A stretch of DNA of 64,000 bases from Sva-07 sp963728195 (GTDB lineage Bacteria; Actinomycetota; Acidimicrobiia; Acidimicrobiales; Ilumatobacteraceae), in contig CAVSIX010000006.1 in NCBI GenBank assembly GCA_963728195.1, positions 62,001 through 126,000 of the forward strand. Direction: 5' to 3'. The notes under the pieces were generated by a model. That model saw only the letters and a program-made list of their open reading frames with translations, was not told the origin of the DNA and did not search any database. Both the position numbers and the translations under genes were made by a program. This document shows positions 58,189-64,000 of the stretch, piece after piece (position 1 is the stretch's first letter; each line of letters starts with the position of its first letter).

Positions 58189-58722
58189 TCAGAGCATCAA
58201 CTGCATGACCGCGACGTCGAGCCACCGGTTGAACTTGCGGCCGACCTCCCGCTCCACGCCGACCAGCTCGAATCCGCACGCGGCATGCAACTGGCGCGAC
58301 GCCAGACCGCTCGCCTCGATGCGTGCGACGATCGAGTGGAACCCCGAGTCGGCAGCGATGCCGATCACGTGTTCCATCAGCGTGCGACCGATTCCGAGGC
58401 GCGGATGCTCACGCGACACGTACACCGAGTCCTCCACCGTCGTGCGATACGCGGCGCGTTCCTTGTACGGCGACAGCGACGCGAATCCGACCACCTCGTC
58501 GCCCATCGAGGCCACCACGGCCGAGAATGCGCCGGAACGTTCCGAGATCCAGCGTCGCTGGTCGTCGAGCGTGCGAGGAACCAGATCGAACGTACTGGTG
58601 TGGTTCTGGACCTCGACGTTGTAGATGGCGAGGATCGCCGCAGCGTCGTCGAGCGTCGCGAGACGCACGCCGAGGGTGCCGGTCGGGCCGGGGTCGGTGG
58701 GCCCTGACGGTATCGTCGCCAC
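58189..58722 (-). CDS. GNAT acetyltransferase, phosphinothricin-acetyltransferase-like
   Basis: The protein of about 177 residues has the GNAT fold of the PAT/YncA subgroup: ATLDDAAAILAIYNVEV, the N-loop FDLVPRTLDDQRRWI, VVGFASLSPYKERAAYRTTVEDSVYV, and the acetyl-CoA loop HPRLGIGRTLMEHV. Such enzymes acetylate small amines, including methionine sulfoximine or herbicides in some members. The start is probably GTG 58722; longer in-frame starts are not supported. It lies on the opposite strand between tRNA genes. Confidence 0.85.
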   Translation of the reverse strand: MATIPSGPTDPGPTGTLGVRLATLDDAAAILAIYNVEVQNHTSTFDLVPRTLDDQRRWISERSGAFSAVVASMGDEVVGFASLSPYKERAAYRTTVEDSVYVSREHPRLGIGRTLMEHVIGIAADSGFHSIVARIEASGLASRQLHAACGFELVGVEREVGRKFNRWLDVAVMQLML

Positions 58723-58892
58723 GCCGGTGCAGAGTAGTGGCGCAGGGCCCAAATGGCGCGGTGGTTGTCCTCGCACCGCCGGTACACTCCTCCGCTTGGT
58801 CGCGGCGGTGCCGCGCCCCGAAGGGTGCCCCGGCATCCCGGAACATGGGTGCCCAGCGCCACTCGCAGAGTGTGGTGGGGACCCGTCAGAAT

Positions 58893-58965
58893 GCCCTCTT
58901 AGCTCAGTCGGCAGAGCACAGCCATGGTAAGGCTGGTGTCGTGGGTTCGATTCCCACAGAGGGCT
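58893..58965 (+). tRNA. tRNA-Thr (GGT)
   Basis: The 73-base tRNA has acceptor GCCCTCT paired with AGAGGGC, anticodon GGT in loop ATGGTAA, and T arm GTGGGTTCGATTCCCAC. CCA is not encoded. Confidence 0.95.
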
Positions 58966-59009
58966 CGACCAAGTGGTCGGGCATCCGCTCGGCCGCGAGC
59001 CAAACCCCT

Positions 59010-59086
59010 GGCGGCGTAGCTCAGTTGGTCAGAGCATCCGGCTCATAATCGGAAGGTCATCGGTTCAAGTCCGATCGCCGCTACCA
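59010..59086 (+). tRNA. tRNA-Met (CAT), elongator type
   Basis: The 77-base tRNA has acceptor GGCGGCG with CGCCGCT (a G-U closing pair), anticodon CAT in loop CTCATAA, T arm TCGGTTCAAGTCCGA, and encoded CCA. A CAT anticodon can also be tRNA-Ile2 after lysidine modification; the paired acceptor end rules out an initiator tRNA of the usual mismatched type. Confidence 0.88.
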
Positions 59087-59143
59087 GACAGTCAGACAGC
59101 AGATCCACCCCGGATCTTCACCTCAGGAGTCAAGAGGAAAGCA

Positions 59144-60328
59144 ATGAGCAAGCAGAAGTTCGAGCGCAACAAGCCGCATGTGAACATCGGGACGATGGGT
59201 CACATCGACCATGGCAAGACGACGTTGACGGCGGCGATTTCGAAGACGTTGTCGGAGCGTGGGTTGGCTGATTTCACGTCGTTCGACAATATTGACAAGG
59301 CGCCGGAGGAGAAGGCGCGTGGGATCACGATCTCGATCGCGCACATCGAGTACGAGACCGAGAATCGGCATTATGCGCATGTCGACATGCCGGGTCATGC
59401 GGATTACATCAAGAACATGATCACTGGTGCGGCGCAGGTCGATGGTGCGATTTTGGTGGTGGCTGCGACCGATGGTCCGATGCCGCAGACGCGTGAGCAC
59501 GTGTTGTTGGCCCGTCAGGTGGGTGTGCCGTACATCGTGGTGGCGTTGAACAAGGCGGACATGGTCGATGACGAGGAGCTGTTGGAGTTGGTGGAGCTCG
59601 AGGTTCGTGAGTTGTTGAACGAGTACGAGTTCCCCGGCGATGACGCTCCGGTGGTGCAGGTCTCTGCGTTGAAGGCGCTGGAGGGTGACGCTGAGTGGCA
59701 GGAGAAGATCATGGAACTCATGAATGCCTGTGATGAGTCGATTCCTGAGCCGGTGCGTGAGTTGGACAAGCCGTTCTTGATGCCGATCGAGGATGTGTTC
59801 ACGATCACGGGTCGTGGCACGGTGGTGACCGGCAAGGTGGAGCAGGGGATCATTCACACCGGTGATGAGATCGAGATCGTCGGGTTGCGTGACACGCAGA
59901 AGACGACGTGTACGGGTGTGGAGATGTTCCGTAAGTTGCTCGATGAGGGCCAAGCGGGTGACAACATCGGTGCGTTGTTGCGTGGGACGGCGAAGGAGGA
60001 TGTGGAGCGTGGGCAGGTGTTGTGCAAGCCCGGCAGTATCACGCCGCACACGAATTTCGAGGGTCAGGTGTACATCTTGACCAAGGATGAGGGTGGGCGT
60101 CACAAGCCGTTCTTCAACAATTATCGGCCGCAGTTCTTCTTCCGGACGACGGATGTGACGGGCACGATCGAGCTCCCGTCGGGGACCGAGATGGTGATGC
60201 CTGGTGACAACGTCGAGATGACGGTGGAGTTGGGCAAGCCGATCGCGATGGACGAGGGTCTGCGGTTCGCGATCCGTGAGGGTGGTCGTACCGTTGGTGC
60301 CGGCCGCGTCACCAAGATCCTCAAGTAA
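59144..60328 (+). CDS. tuf: Elongation factor Tu
   Basis: The 394-residue GTPase delivers aminoacyl-tRNA. G-motifs are GHIDHGKTT, DMPGH and NKAD; domains 2 and 3 are complete, ending RTVGAGRVTKILK. ATG 59144 is preceded by AGAGGAAAG. The usual DCPGH cysteine is methionine here. Codon usage differs strongly from neighbours: Leu is mostly TTG, and many GGT, CGT and GAT codons give lower third-position GC. It lies after tRNA-Tyr/Thr/Met and before rpmG and tRNA-Trp, the E. coli tufB-like setting. Confidence 0.98.
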   Translation: MSKQKFERNKPHVNIGTMGHIDHGKTTLTAAISKTLSERGLADFTSFDNIDKAPEEKARGITISIAHIEYETENRHYAHVDMPGHADYIKNMITGAAQVDGAILVVAATDGPMPQTREHVLLARQVGVPYIVVALNKADMVDDEELLELVELEVRELLNEYEFPGDDAPVVQVSALKALEGDAEWQEKIMELMNACDESIPEPVRELDKPFLMPIEDVFTITGRGTVVTGKVEQGIIHTGDEIEIVGLRDTQKTTCTGVEMFRKLLDEGQAGDNIGALLRGTAKEDVERGQVLCKPGSITPHTNFEGQVYILTKDEGGRHKPFFNNYRPQFFFRTTDVTGTIELPSGTEMVMPGDNVEMTVELGKPIAMDEGLRFAIREGGRTVGAGRVTKILK

Positions 60329-60360
60329 GCCGATCCTCGAGCAGGAGAGCAGGAACTCAG

Positions 60361-60525
60361 ATGGCCAAGAGTGACAAGCGGGTCAAGGTGACCCTCGAGT
60401 GCACCGAGTGCAAACGACGCAACTACATCACGATGAAGTCGAAGATCAACGATCGTGAGCGTCTCGAGATGAAGAAGTACTGCGCCAACGAGCGTCAGCA
60501 CACCCTCCACAAGGAGACCCGCTGA
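60361..60525 (+). CDS. rpmG: 50S ribosomal protein L33
   Basis: This 54-residue protein starts MAKSDKRVKVTLECTECKRR and ends HTLHKETR. The first zinc pair (CTEC) is present, but the second pair, usually C-x-x-C after KKY, reads CANE, so one cysteine is missing. The nearby histidines could substitute, or zinc may not be bound. The gene is 32 bases after tuf and ahead of tRNA-Trp and secE, the usual order. Confidence 0.95.
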   Translation: MAKSDKRVKVTLECTECKRRNYITMKSKINDRERLEMKKYCANERQHTLHKETR

Positions 60526-60630
60526 TCCCACGGCGCTGATTCACGGGCAGCGAGTGCGGTCGGCAACGGCCGCAGTCAGCCTTCCGGGATGCGCTGGTAC
60601 CCTCGATCGGGTACTCGGCCATCCCGCCCG

Positions 60631-60703
60631 AGGGCAGTAGCTCAGCTGGTAGAGCATCGGTCTCCAAAACCGACGGTCGGGGGTTCGAGTCCCTCCTGCC
60701 CTG
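60631..60703 (+). tRNA. tRNA-Trp (CCA)
   Basis: The 73-base tRNA has acceptor AGGGCAG with CTGCCCT, anticodon CCA in loop CTCCAAA, T arm with GGTTCGAGTCC, and discriminator G. CCA is not encoded. It lies immediately before secE, as in many bacteria. Confidence 0.96.
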
Positions 60704-60724
60704 CCCACCACCGAACGAGAAATC

Positions 60725-61024
60725 ATGTCACTGGACGATTTGAACCGCGAGCAGAAGCGTCAGCTTCGCAAGATGGGTGCCCTCGACGAGCAGGGCAAGC
60801 CGACGCGCGCCCAGCGACAGCAGCCGAGGAAGACCGACCGGGTCGGTCCTCGTCAGTACCTCCGCGAGGTGCGCGACGAGATGCGCAAGGTGGCCTGGCC
60901 GAAGTCGCCCGAGGTCAAGCGCTACTCGATCATCGTGATCATCACCGTCGTCGTCTACACGGCGCTCGTCGGCGGTCTCGACTTCCTGTTCGGCGAGCTC
61001 TCGCAGTGGTTCTACTCGAGCTGA
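60725..61024 (+). CDS. secE: Protein translocase subunit SecE
   Basis: This 99-residue protein has a basic hydrophilic N-terminus of about 45 residues, the amphipathic YLREVRDEMRKVAWPKSPEV that lies on the membrane, and a single helix (IIVIITVVVYTALVGGLDFLF). It is a core SecYEG component. ATG 60725 lies 22 bases after tRNA-Trp, and nusG begins seven bases after its stop. Confidence 0.96.
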   Translation: MSLDDLNREQKRQLRKMGALDEQGKPTRAQRQQPRKTDRVGPRQYLREVRDEMRKVAWPKSPEVKRYSIIVIITVVVYTALVGGLDFLFGELSQWFYSS

Positions 61025-61031
61025 CACCGAC

Positions 61032-62072
61032 ATGACCGACGACCTGACTGAGACCACTGACATGAGCGACAACGACACCCCCACCGACGAGGCGACACCG
61101 AACTCCGCTGACCTCCTGCCGGTCGGCGACACCGACGTCCTCGCCGACGTCGAGACGTCCGACGAGATCGCCGACCCCACCAGCGAACTCCAAGACCAAC
61201 CCGACGACACCGACAGCGATACGAACACAGCTGCCGAGGGAAGCGCCAGCGACGAGGCAGACGCGGCGCGAGGAGGAAGCGAAGCGGACGACGAGCCCGC
61301 CACTCAGGAGGCAAGCGCCAGCGACGAGGCAGAGCCCGCCGACACCGACGTGGACGCAGCTGTCGAGGCAAGCGCCAGCGACGAGGCAGAGCCCGCCGAC
61401 ACCGACGTGGACGCAGCTGCCGAGGCAAGCGCCAGCGACGAGGCAGACACCGATGCCGACCTCGACAGTCACGACGGCGACGGAGGTGAGGCATCGGAAA
61501 GTGTGATGGACGACCCGATGCTGCGTCCGGGGCAGTGGTACGTGGTGCACACGCAGTCCGGTTACGAGAAGAAGGTCACCGCCAACCTCGAGGCGCGCAT
61601 CCAGTCGATGAACATGGAGGACAAGATCTACGAGATCGTCATCCCCATGGAGGAGGTCGACGAGTTCAAGAACGGCAAGAAGCAGACCGTGCAGCGCAAG
61701 GTCTTCCCGGGGTACCTGCTGGTGCGCTGTGTCATGGACGACGAGTCCTGGTACTGCGTGCGCAACACGCCGGGCATCACCGGCTTCGTCGGCCAGAGCC
61801 GTCACGGCCAGAAGCCGACGCCACTGTCGCGTCGCGAGGTCAAGACGTTCCTCACCCCCAAGACCGAGGGCGTCGACGCCGCACCGCGCCGCAAGGCCAA
61901 GCTCGACTACGAAGAGGGCGAGAGCGTGCGCGTGAAGGAAGGCCCGTTCGCCGACTTCACCGGCGAGATCGCCGAGATCAATGCCGACCACATGAAGCTG
62001 AAGGTCCTCGTCAACATCTTCGGTCGCGAGACCCTGGTGGAGATGGACTTCAGCCAGGTCGCCAAACTCTGA
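61032..62072 (+). CDS. nusG: Transcription antitermination factor NusG with long acidic N-terminal extension
   Basis: The last ~184 residues are a standard NusG: NGN domain from about 163 (GQWYVVHTQSGYEKKV, VFPGYLLVRCVMDDESW, RNTPGITGFVG) and a KOW domain (VRVKEGPFADFTGEIAEIN). The first ~160 residues are an acidic, disordered Asp/Glu/Ala/Thr-rich extension. It has four SASDEA segments (from Ser71, and in three 19-residue repeats starting at Glu93, Glu112 and Glu131). Actinobacterial NusG often has an acidic extension, but the repeat content is unusual. ATG 61032 is consistent with spacing from secE. Confidence 0.95.
   Translation: MTDDLTETTDMSDNDTPTDEATPNSADLLPVGDTDVLADVETSDEIADPTSELQDQPDDTDSDTNTAAEGSASDEADAARGGSEADDEPATQEASASDEAEPADTDVDAAVEASASDEAEPADTDVDAAAEASASDEADTDADLDSHDGDGGEASESVMDDPMLRPGQWYVVHTQSGYEKKVTANLEARIQSMNMEDKIYEIVIPMEEVDEFKNGKKQTVQRKVFPGYLLVRCVMDDESWYCVRNTPGITGFVGQSRHGQKPTPLSRREVKTFLTPKTEGVDAAPRRKAKLDYEEGESVRVKEGPFADFTGEIAEINADHMKLKVLVNIFGRETLVEMDFSQVAKL
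61233..61258. repeat. Dispersed 26-bp repeat, copy C (inside nusG)
   Basis: It is identical to the copies at 37994-38019 and 45573-45598 and read in the same frame as in nuoM. The flanks GAACACAG (upstream) and GAAGCGAAGCGGA (downstream) are shared with the nuoM copy. Confidence 0.9.
61308..61448. repeat. 57-bp tandem array in nusG containing the repeat core
   Basis: Units start at 61308, 61365 and 61422 (the third partial). The first two are nearly identical over 57 bases, or 19 codons. Each begins with the repeat core read as EASASDEA, followed by Glu-Pro-Ala-Asp-Thr-Asp-Val-Asp-Ala-Ala. Confidence 0.92.
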
Positions 62073-62129
62073 TTCGCCGCCGGCGACGGAACACACAGGA
62101 ACACGAGAGAGCCAAAAGGGAACATCGCC

Positions 62130-62555
62130 ATGGCGAAGAAGAAAGTACTCACGGTCGTCAAGATCCAGATCGAGGCCGGCAAGGCCAGCCCTGCACCGCC
62201 AGTCGGCACTGCGCTCGGCCCGCACGGCATCGCCATTATGGACTTCGTGAAGGCCTACAACGCCCAGACCGAATCGCAGGCCGGCACCGTGGTGCCGACC
62301 GAGATCACGATCTACGAAGATCGCACGTTCGACTTCGTGCTCAAGACGCCGCCGACGGCCGTGTTGATCCGTGAGAAGGCCGGCCTGTCCAAGGCGGCGA
62401 ACAACCCGGGTGCCGAGGTGGCCGGTTCGATCACCGAAGCTCAGCTCGAGGAGATTGCCACGATCAAGCTGCCCGACCTGAACGCCTACGACATGGACGC
62501 CGCCAAGCTCCAGGTCCGTGGCACCGCCCGTTCGATGGGGATCACGGTCGTCTGA
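62130..62555 (+). CDS. rplK: 50S ribosomal protein L11
   Basis: The 141-residue protein has KIQIEAGKASPAPPVGTALG, the proline pair region of the thiostrepton/GTPase centre, IMDFVKAYNAQT, KTPPTAVLIREKAG and the C-terminal RNA-binding end YDMDAAKLQVRGTARSMGI. Length and sequence are normal. Confidence 0.98.
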   Translation: MAKKKVLTVVKIQIEAGKASPAPPVGTALGPHGIAIMDFVKAYNAQTESQAGTVVPTEITIYEDRTFDFVLKTPPTAVLIREKAGLSKAANNPGAEVAGSITEAQLEEIATIKLPDLNAYDMDAAKLQVRGTARSMGITVV

Positions 62556-62564
62556 CGACGCCCG

Positions 62565-62638
62565 GGCGCCTCCGGCGCCTCAGCGGCTTCGCCGCTACGA
62601 TCCTTTCTCGGCGCCTTGCGCCGAACGCACTTCGTGCG
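62565..62638 (+). other. Four consecutive triloop hairpins between rplK and rplA
   Basis: Four perfect inverted repeats with three-base loops follow one another: GGCGCC (62565-62570/62574-62579), AGCGGC/GCCGCT (62582-62587/62591-62596), CGGCGC/GCGCCG (62609-62614/62618-62623) and CGCAC/GTGCG (62626-62630/62634-62638). The region is untranslated. It may be an attenuator, processing site or REP-like cluster. Confidence 0.7.
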
Positions 62639-62711
62639 TGAATGAACAATCATCAATCGCCACGATCGGGACGACCTCGCCCGGCTGGCCAACCACTGAG
62701 GGAGACAGAAC

Positions 62712-63413
62712 ATGTCAGGCAAGAAGTACGCAAACGCACTCAAGCAGTTCGATCGCGACCAGTACTACGGTCCGTCCGAGGCGGTCGGCCTCGTCAAGAC
62801 GATGGCGTCGGCCAAGTTCGACGAAGGCGTCGACGTGTCGATCCGCCTCGGCGTCGACCCCCGCAAGGCGGACCAGATGGTGCGCGGCACCGTCGCACTG
62901 CCCGCCGGCACCGGCAAGGACATTCGTGTCGCGGTGTTCGCCACCGGTGAGGCCGCCGACGAAGCTCGCGCCGCCGGTGCCGACATCGTCGGCGCCGACG
63001 ACCTCGCCACCGAGGTCGAGGGCGGCAAGATGGACTTCGACCTCGTGATCGCCACGCCGGACATGATGCCCGTCGTCGGTCGTCTCGGTCGGGTGCTCGG
63101 CCCGCGTGGCCTCATGCCCAACCCCAAGACGGGCACGGTCACACCCGACGTCGGCAAGGCCGTCGAGGACTTCAAGGGCGGCAAGGTCGAGTACCGCACG
63201 GATCGCTACGGCAACGTGCACGTGCCGTTGGGCAAGGCGAGCTTCGAGCCCGCTGCGCTCGAGGAGAACTTCCGTGCCGTGATCGACGAGATCCAGCGAG
63301 CGAAGCCGGCGTCGGCAAAGGGCCGCTACCTGAAGAAGATCACCGTGTCGTCGACGATGGGCCCCGGCATCCACATCGACACCGGCCGCCTCAAGCCCGA
63401 AACCAACGTCTGA
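62712..63413 (+). CDS. rplA: 50S ribosomal protein L1
   Basis: The 233-residue protein has KYANALKQFDRDQYYGPSEAV, VSIRLGVDPRKADQMVRG, the RNA-binding GRLGRVLGPRGLMPNPKTGTVT and the C-terminal SSTMGPGIHID. ATG 62712 follows GAGGGAGACAGA. L1 usually represses its own operon by binding leader RNA; the long spacer before this gene is a candidate region but shows no clear L1 site. Confidence 0.98.
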   Translation: MSGKKYANALKQFDRDQYYGPSEAVGLVKTMASAKFDEGVDVSIRLGVDPRKADQMVRGTVALPAGTGKDIRVAVFATGEAADEARAAGADIVGADDLATEVEGGKMDFDLVIATPDMMPVVGRLGRVLGPRGLMPNPKTGTVTPDVGKAVEDFKGGKVEYRTDRYGNVHVPLGKASFEPAALEENFRAVIDEIQRAKPASAKGRYLKKITVSSTMGPGIHIDTGRLKPETNV

Positions 63414-63421
63414 CACCCGGC

Positions 63422-63471
63422 GAGCGGAGCGCCAGCGACGAGCCGGAGCGAAGCCGACCTGACTCGCTCCG
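63422..63471. repeat. Diverged copy D of the dispersed repeat, rplA-rplJ spacer
   Basis: GCGCCAGCGACGAG at 63429-63442 matches the core of copies A-C. Shared GCCGACCT links it to copy A, and GAGCGAAGC to copies B and C. CGGAGCGA (63444-63451) and TCGCTCCG (63464-63471) form a perfect 8-bp stem. Confidence 0.75.
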
Positions 63472-63544
63472 CACCCGCCATCGGTGTGGGGCTTCGACAC
63501 TTGCGGAGGAAGCTCCGGCGCGTCGCCGTAGCATCCAGTTCTCA

Positions 63545-63733
63545 CATATCTACACGGTCGCTCGCCTGAGACCGTTGGTCCCCGATTCCGCACTGCGGTG
63601 AGGGGGTAATGGGTCCGCCCGCCAACCGAGGTGCATATCGCCGAAGAAACCACTGCCCGACGCAACGTCGAGCAGTGCGCTCCTCGTCGGTGTTCGCATC
63701 TGATGCGAGCACCACGAGTCGAGCGAAAGGAGG
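63545..63733 (+). ncRNA. Probable ribosomal protein L10 leader
   Basis: The untranslated region before rplJ contains two stable hairpins: CACTGCCCGAC/GTCGAGCAGTG (63651-63661/63667-63677) and GGTGTTCGCA/TGCGAGCACC (63689-63698/63704-63713), the latter extended by CTCGT/ACGAG. L10(L12)4 commonly autoregulates by binding such a leader. The 5' limit is approximate. The whole 329-base gap 63414-63742 holds only this and repeat copy D. Confidence 0.6.
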
Positions 63734-63742
63734 TATGCACAC

Positions 63743-64000
63743 ATGACAACGACAACGACACTCAGAAGCGAGCCACGCGCCGACAAGGTCGCCATCGTCG
63801 AGGAGATCACCGCCAAGCTGAACGACAGCGTCGCGGTGTTCGTCTCGGAGTACCGAGGGATGTCGGTCGGCCAGCTGGCCGATCTGCGAACCCCGCTGCG
63901 TGACGCCGGCGCCGAGCACAAGGTGTACAAGAACACCCTGGCTCGCATCGCTGCGACCAACGCCGGCTACGAGGGACTCAACGAGTACCTGCTCGGGCCG
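63743..64000 (+). CDS. rplJ: 50S ribosomal protein L10, 3' end outside the window
   Basis: Eighty-six codons are present. After a Thr-rich start come RADKVAIVEEITAKLND, VFVSEYRGMSVGQLADLR and EHKVYKNTLARIAATNAGYEGL, clearly L10. ATG 63743 has AGGAGG nine bases upstream. An earlier ATG at 63735 opens only a three-codon frame and is too close to that site. Confidence 0.95.
   Translation, partial: MTTTTTLRSEPRADKVAIVEEITAKLNDSVAVFVSEYRGMSVGQLADLRTPLRDAGAEHKVYKNTLARIAATNAGYEGLNEYLLGP

Noticed and set aside
63735..63746. Upstream ATG as rplJ start
   Set aside because: It opens a three-codon frame out of phase with L10, and the Shine-Dalgarno sequence is one base away.

Overview
The window is GC-rich, densely packed bacterial chromosome. 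GTG starts, 4-nt stop/start overlaps, an Rv0474/HbhA-like gene pair, agmatine deiminase, an NADH dehydrogenase operon without nuoEFG and a tuf-rpmG-secE-nusG-rplKAJ segment all fit a high-GC actinomycete. An Acidimicrobiia (Ilumatobacter-like) source is my best inference from gene content, not a proven assignment. No phage, insertion sequence or CRISPR array is visible.

Layout. 1-10.4 kb: an UgpAEB-type ABC uptake operon, a cyclophilin, a YcaQ/AlkX-type DNA glycosylase, a small lipoprotein, an MpaB-like oxygenase, an AI-2E-family membrane protein, asparaginase and a metallo-beta-lactamase-fold hydrolase. 10.4-16.4 kb: a leftward RimB-type protease / rimK / ilvA operon whose rimK carries an apparent frameshift, then MscS and Kup. 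16.4-20.3 kb: an amino-acid-oxygenase-like gene divergent from an RpiR regulator that leads into aguB-aguA (agmatine to putrescine). 20.3-27.4 kb: an S4 RNA-binding protein, two MFS proteins, an unknown protein, fhs and a lipoprotein. 27.5-34.2 kb: an HBHA/MLDS-like protein with its XRE regulator, a uridine phosphorylase, and an apparently leaderless ArsR-methyltransferase gene coupled to metH. 34.2-36.3 kb: an MFS exporter and aquaporin Z. 36.3-47.3 kb: nuoABCDHI-JK(fused)-LMN, followed by a MidA/NDUFAF7-like methyltransferase. 48.5-53.2 kb: a translationally coupled fructan locus (two GH68 enzymes and one GH32). 53.4-58.7 kb: acs, a large anchored protein of unknown function, yajQ and a GNAT. 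58.0-64 kb: tRNA-Tyr, -Thr, -Met, tuf, rpmG, tRNA-Trp, secE, nusG, rplK, rplA and the start of rplJ.

The most unusual signal is a short dispersed repeat. A 26-bp sequence is identical at three sites: the nuoC-nuoD spacer, inside nuoM, and inside nusG. Shorter relatives lie in a 57-bp tandem array in nusG and in the rplA-rplJ spacer. In both proteins it is read in the same frame, giving a Ser-Ala-Ser-Asp-Glu-Ala core. It looks like a small structured repeat that tolerates insertion into surface loops, comparable in concept to Rickettsia palindromic elements. Other notable points are the NuoJ-NuoK fusion, the ArsR operator placed between the -35 and -10 upstream of metH, and the levan/inulin synthesis-and-breakdown operon.
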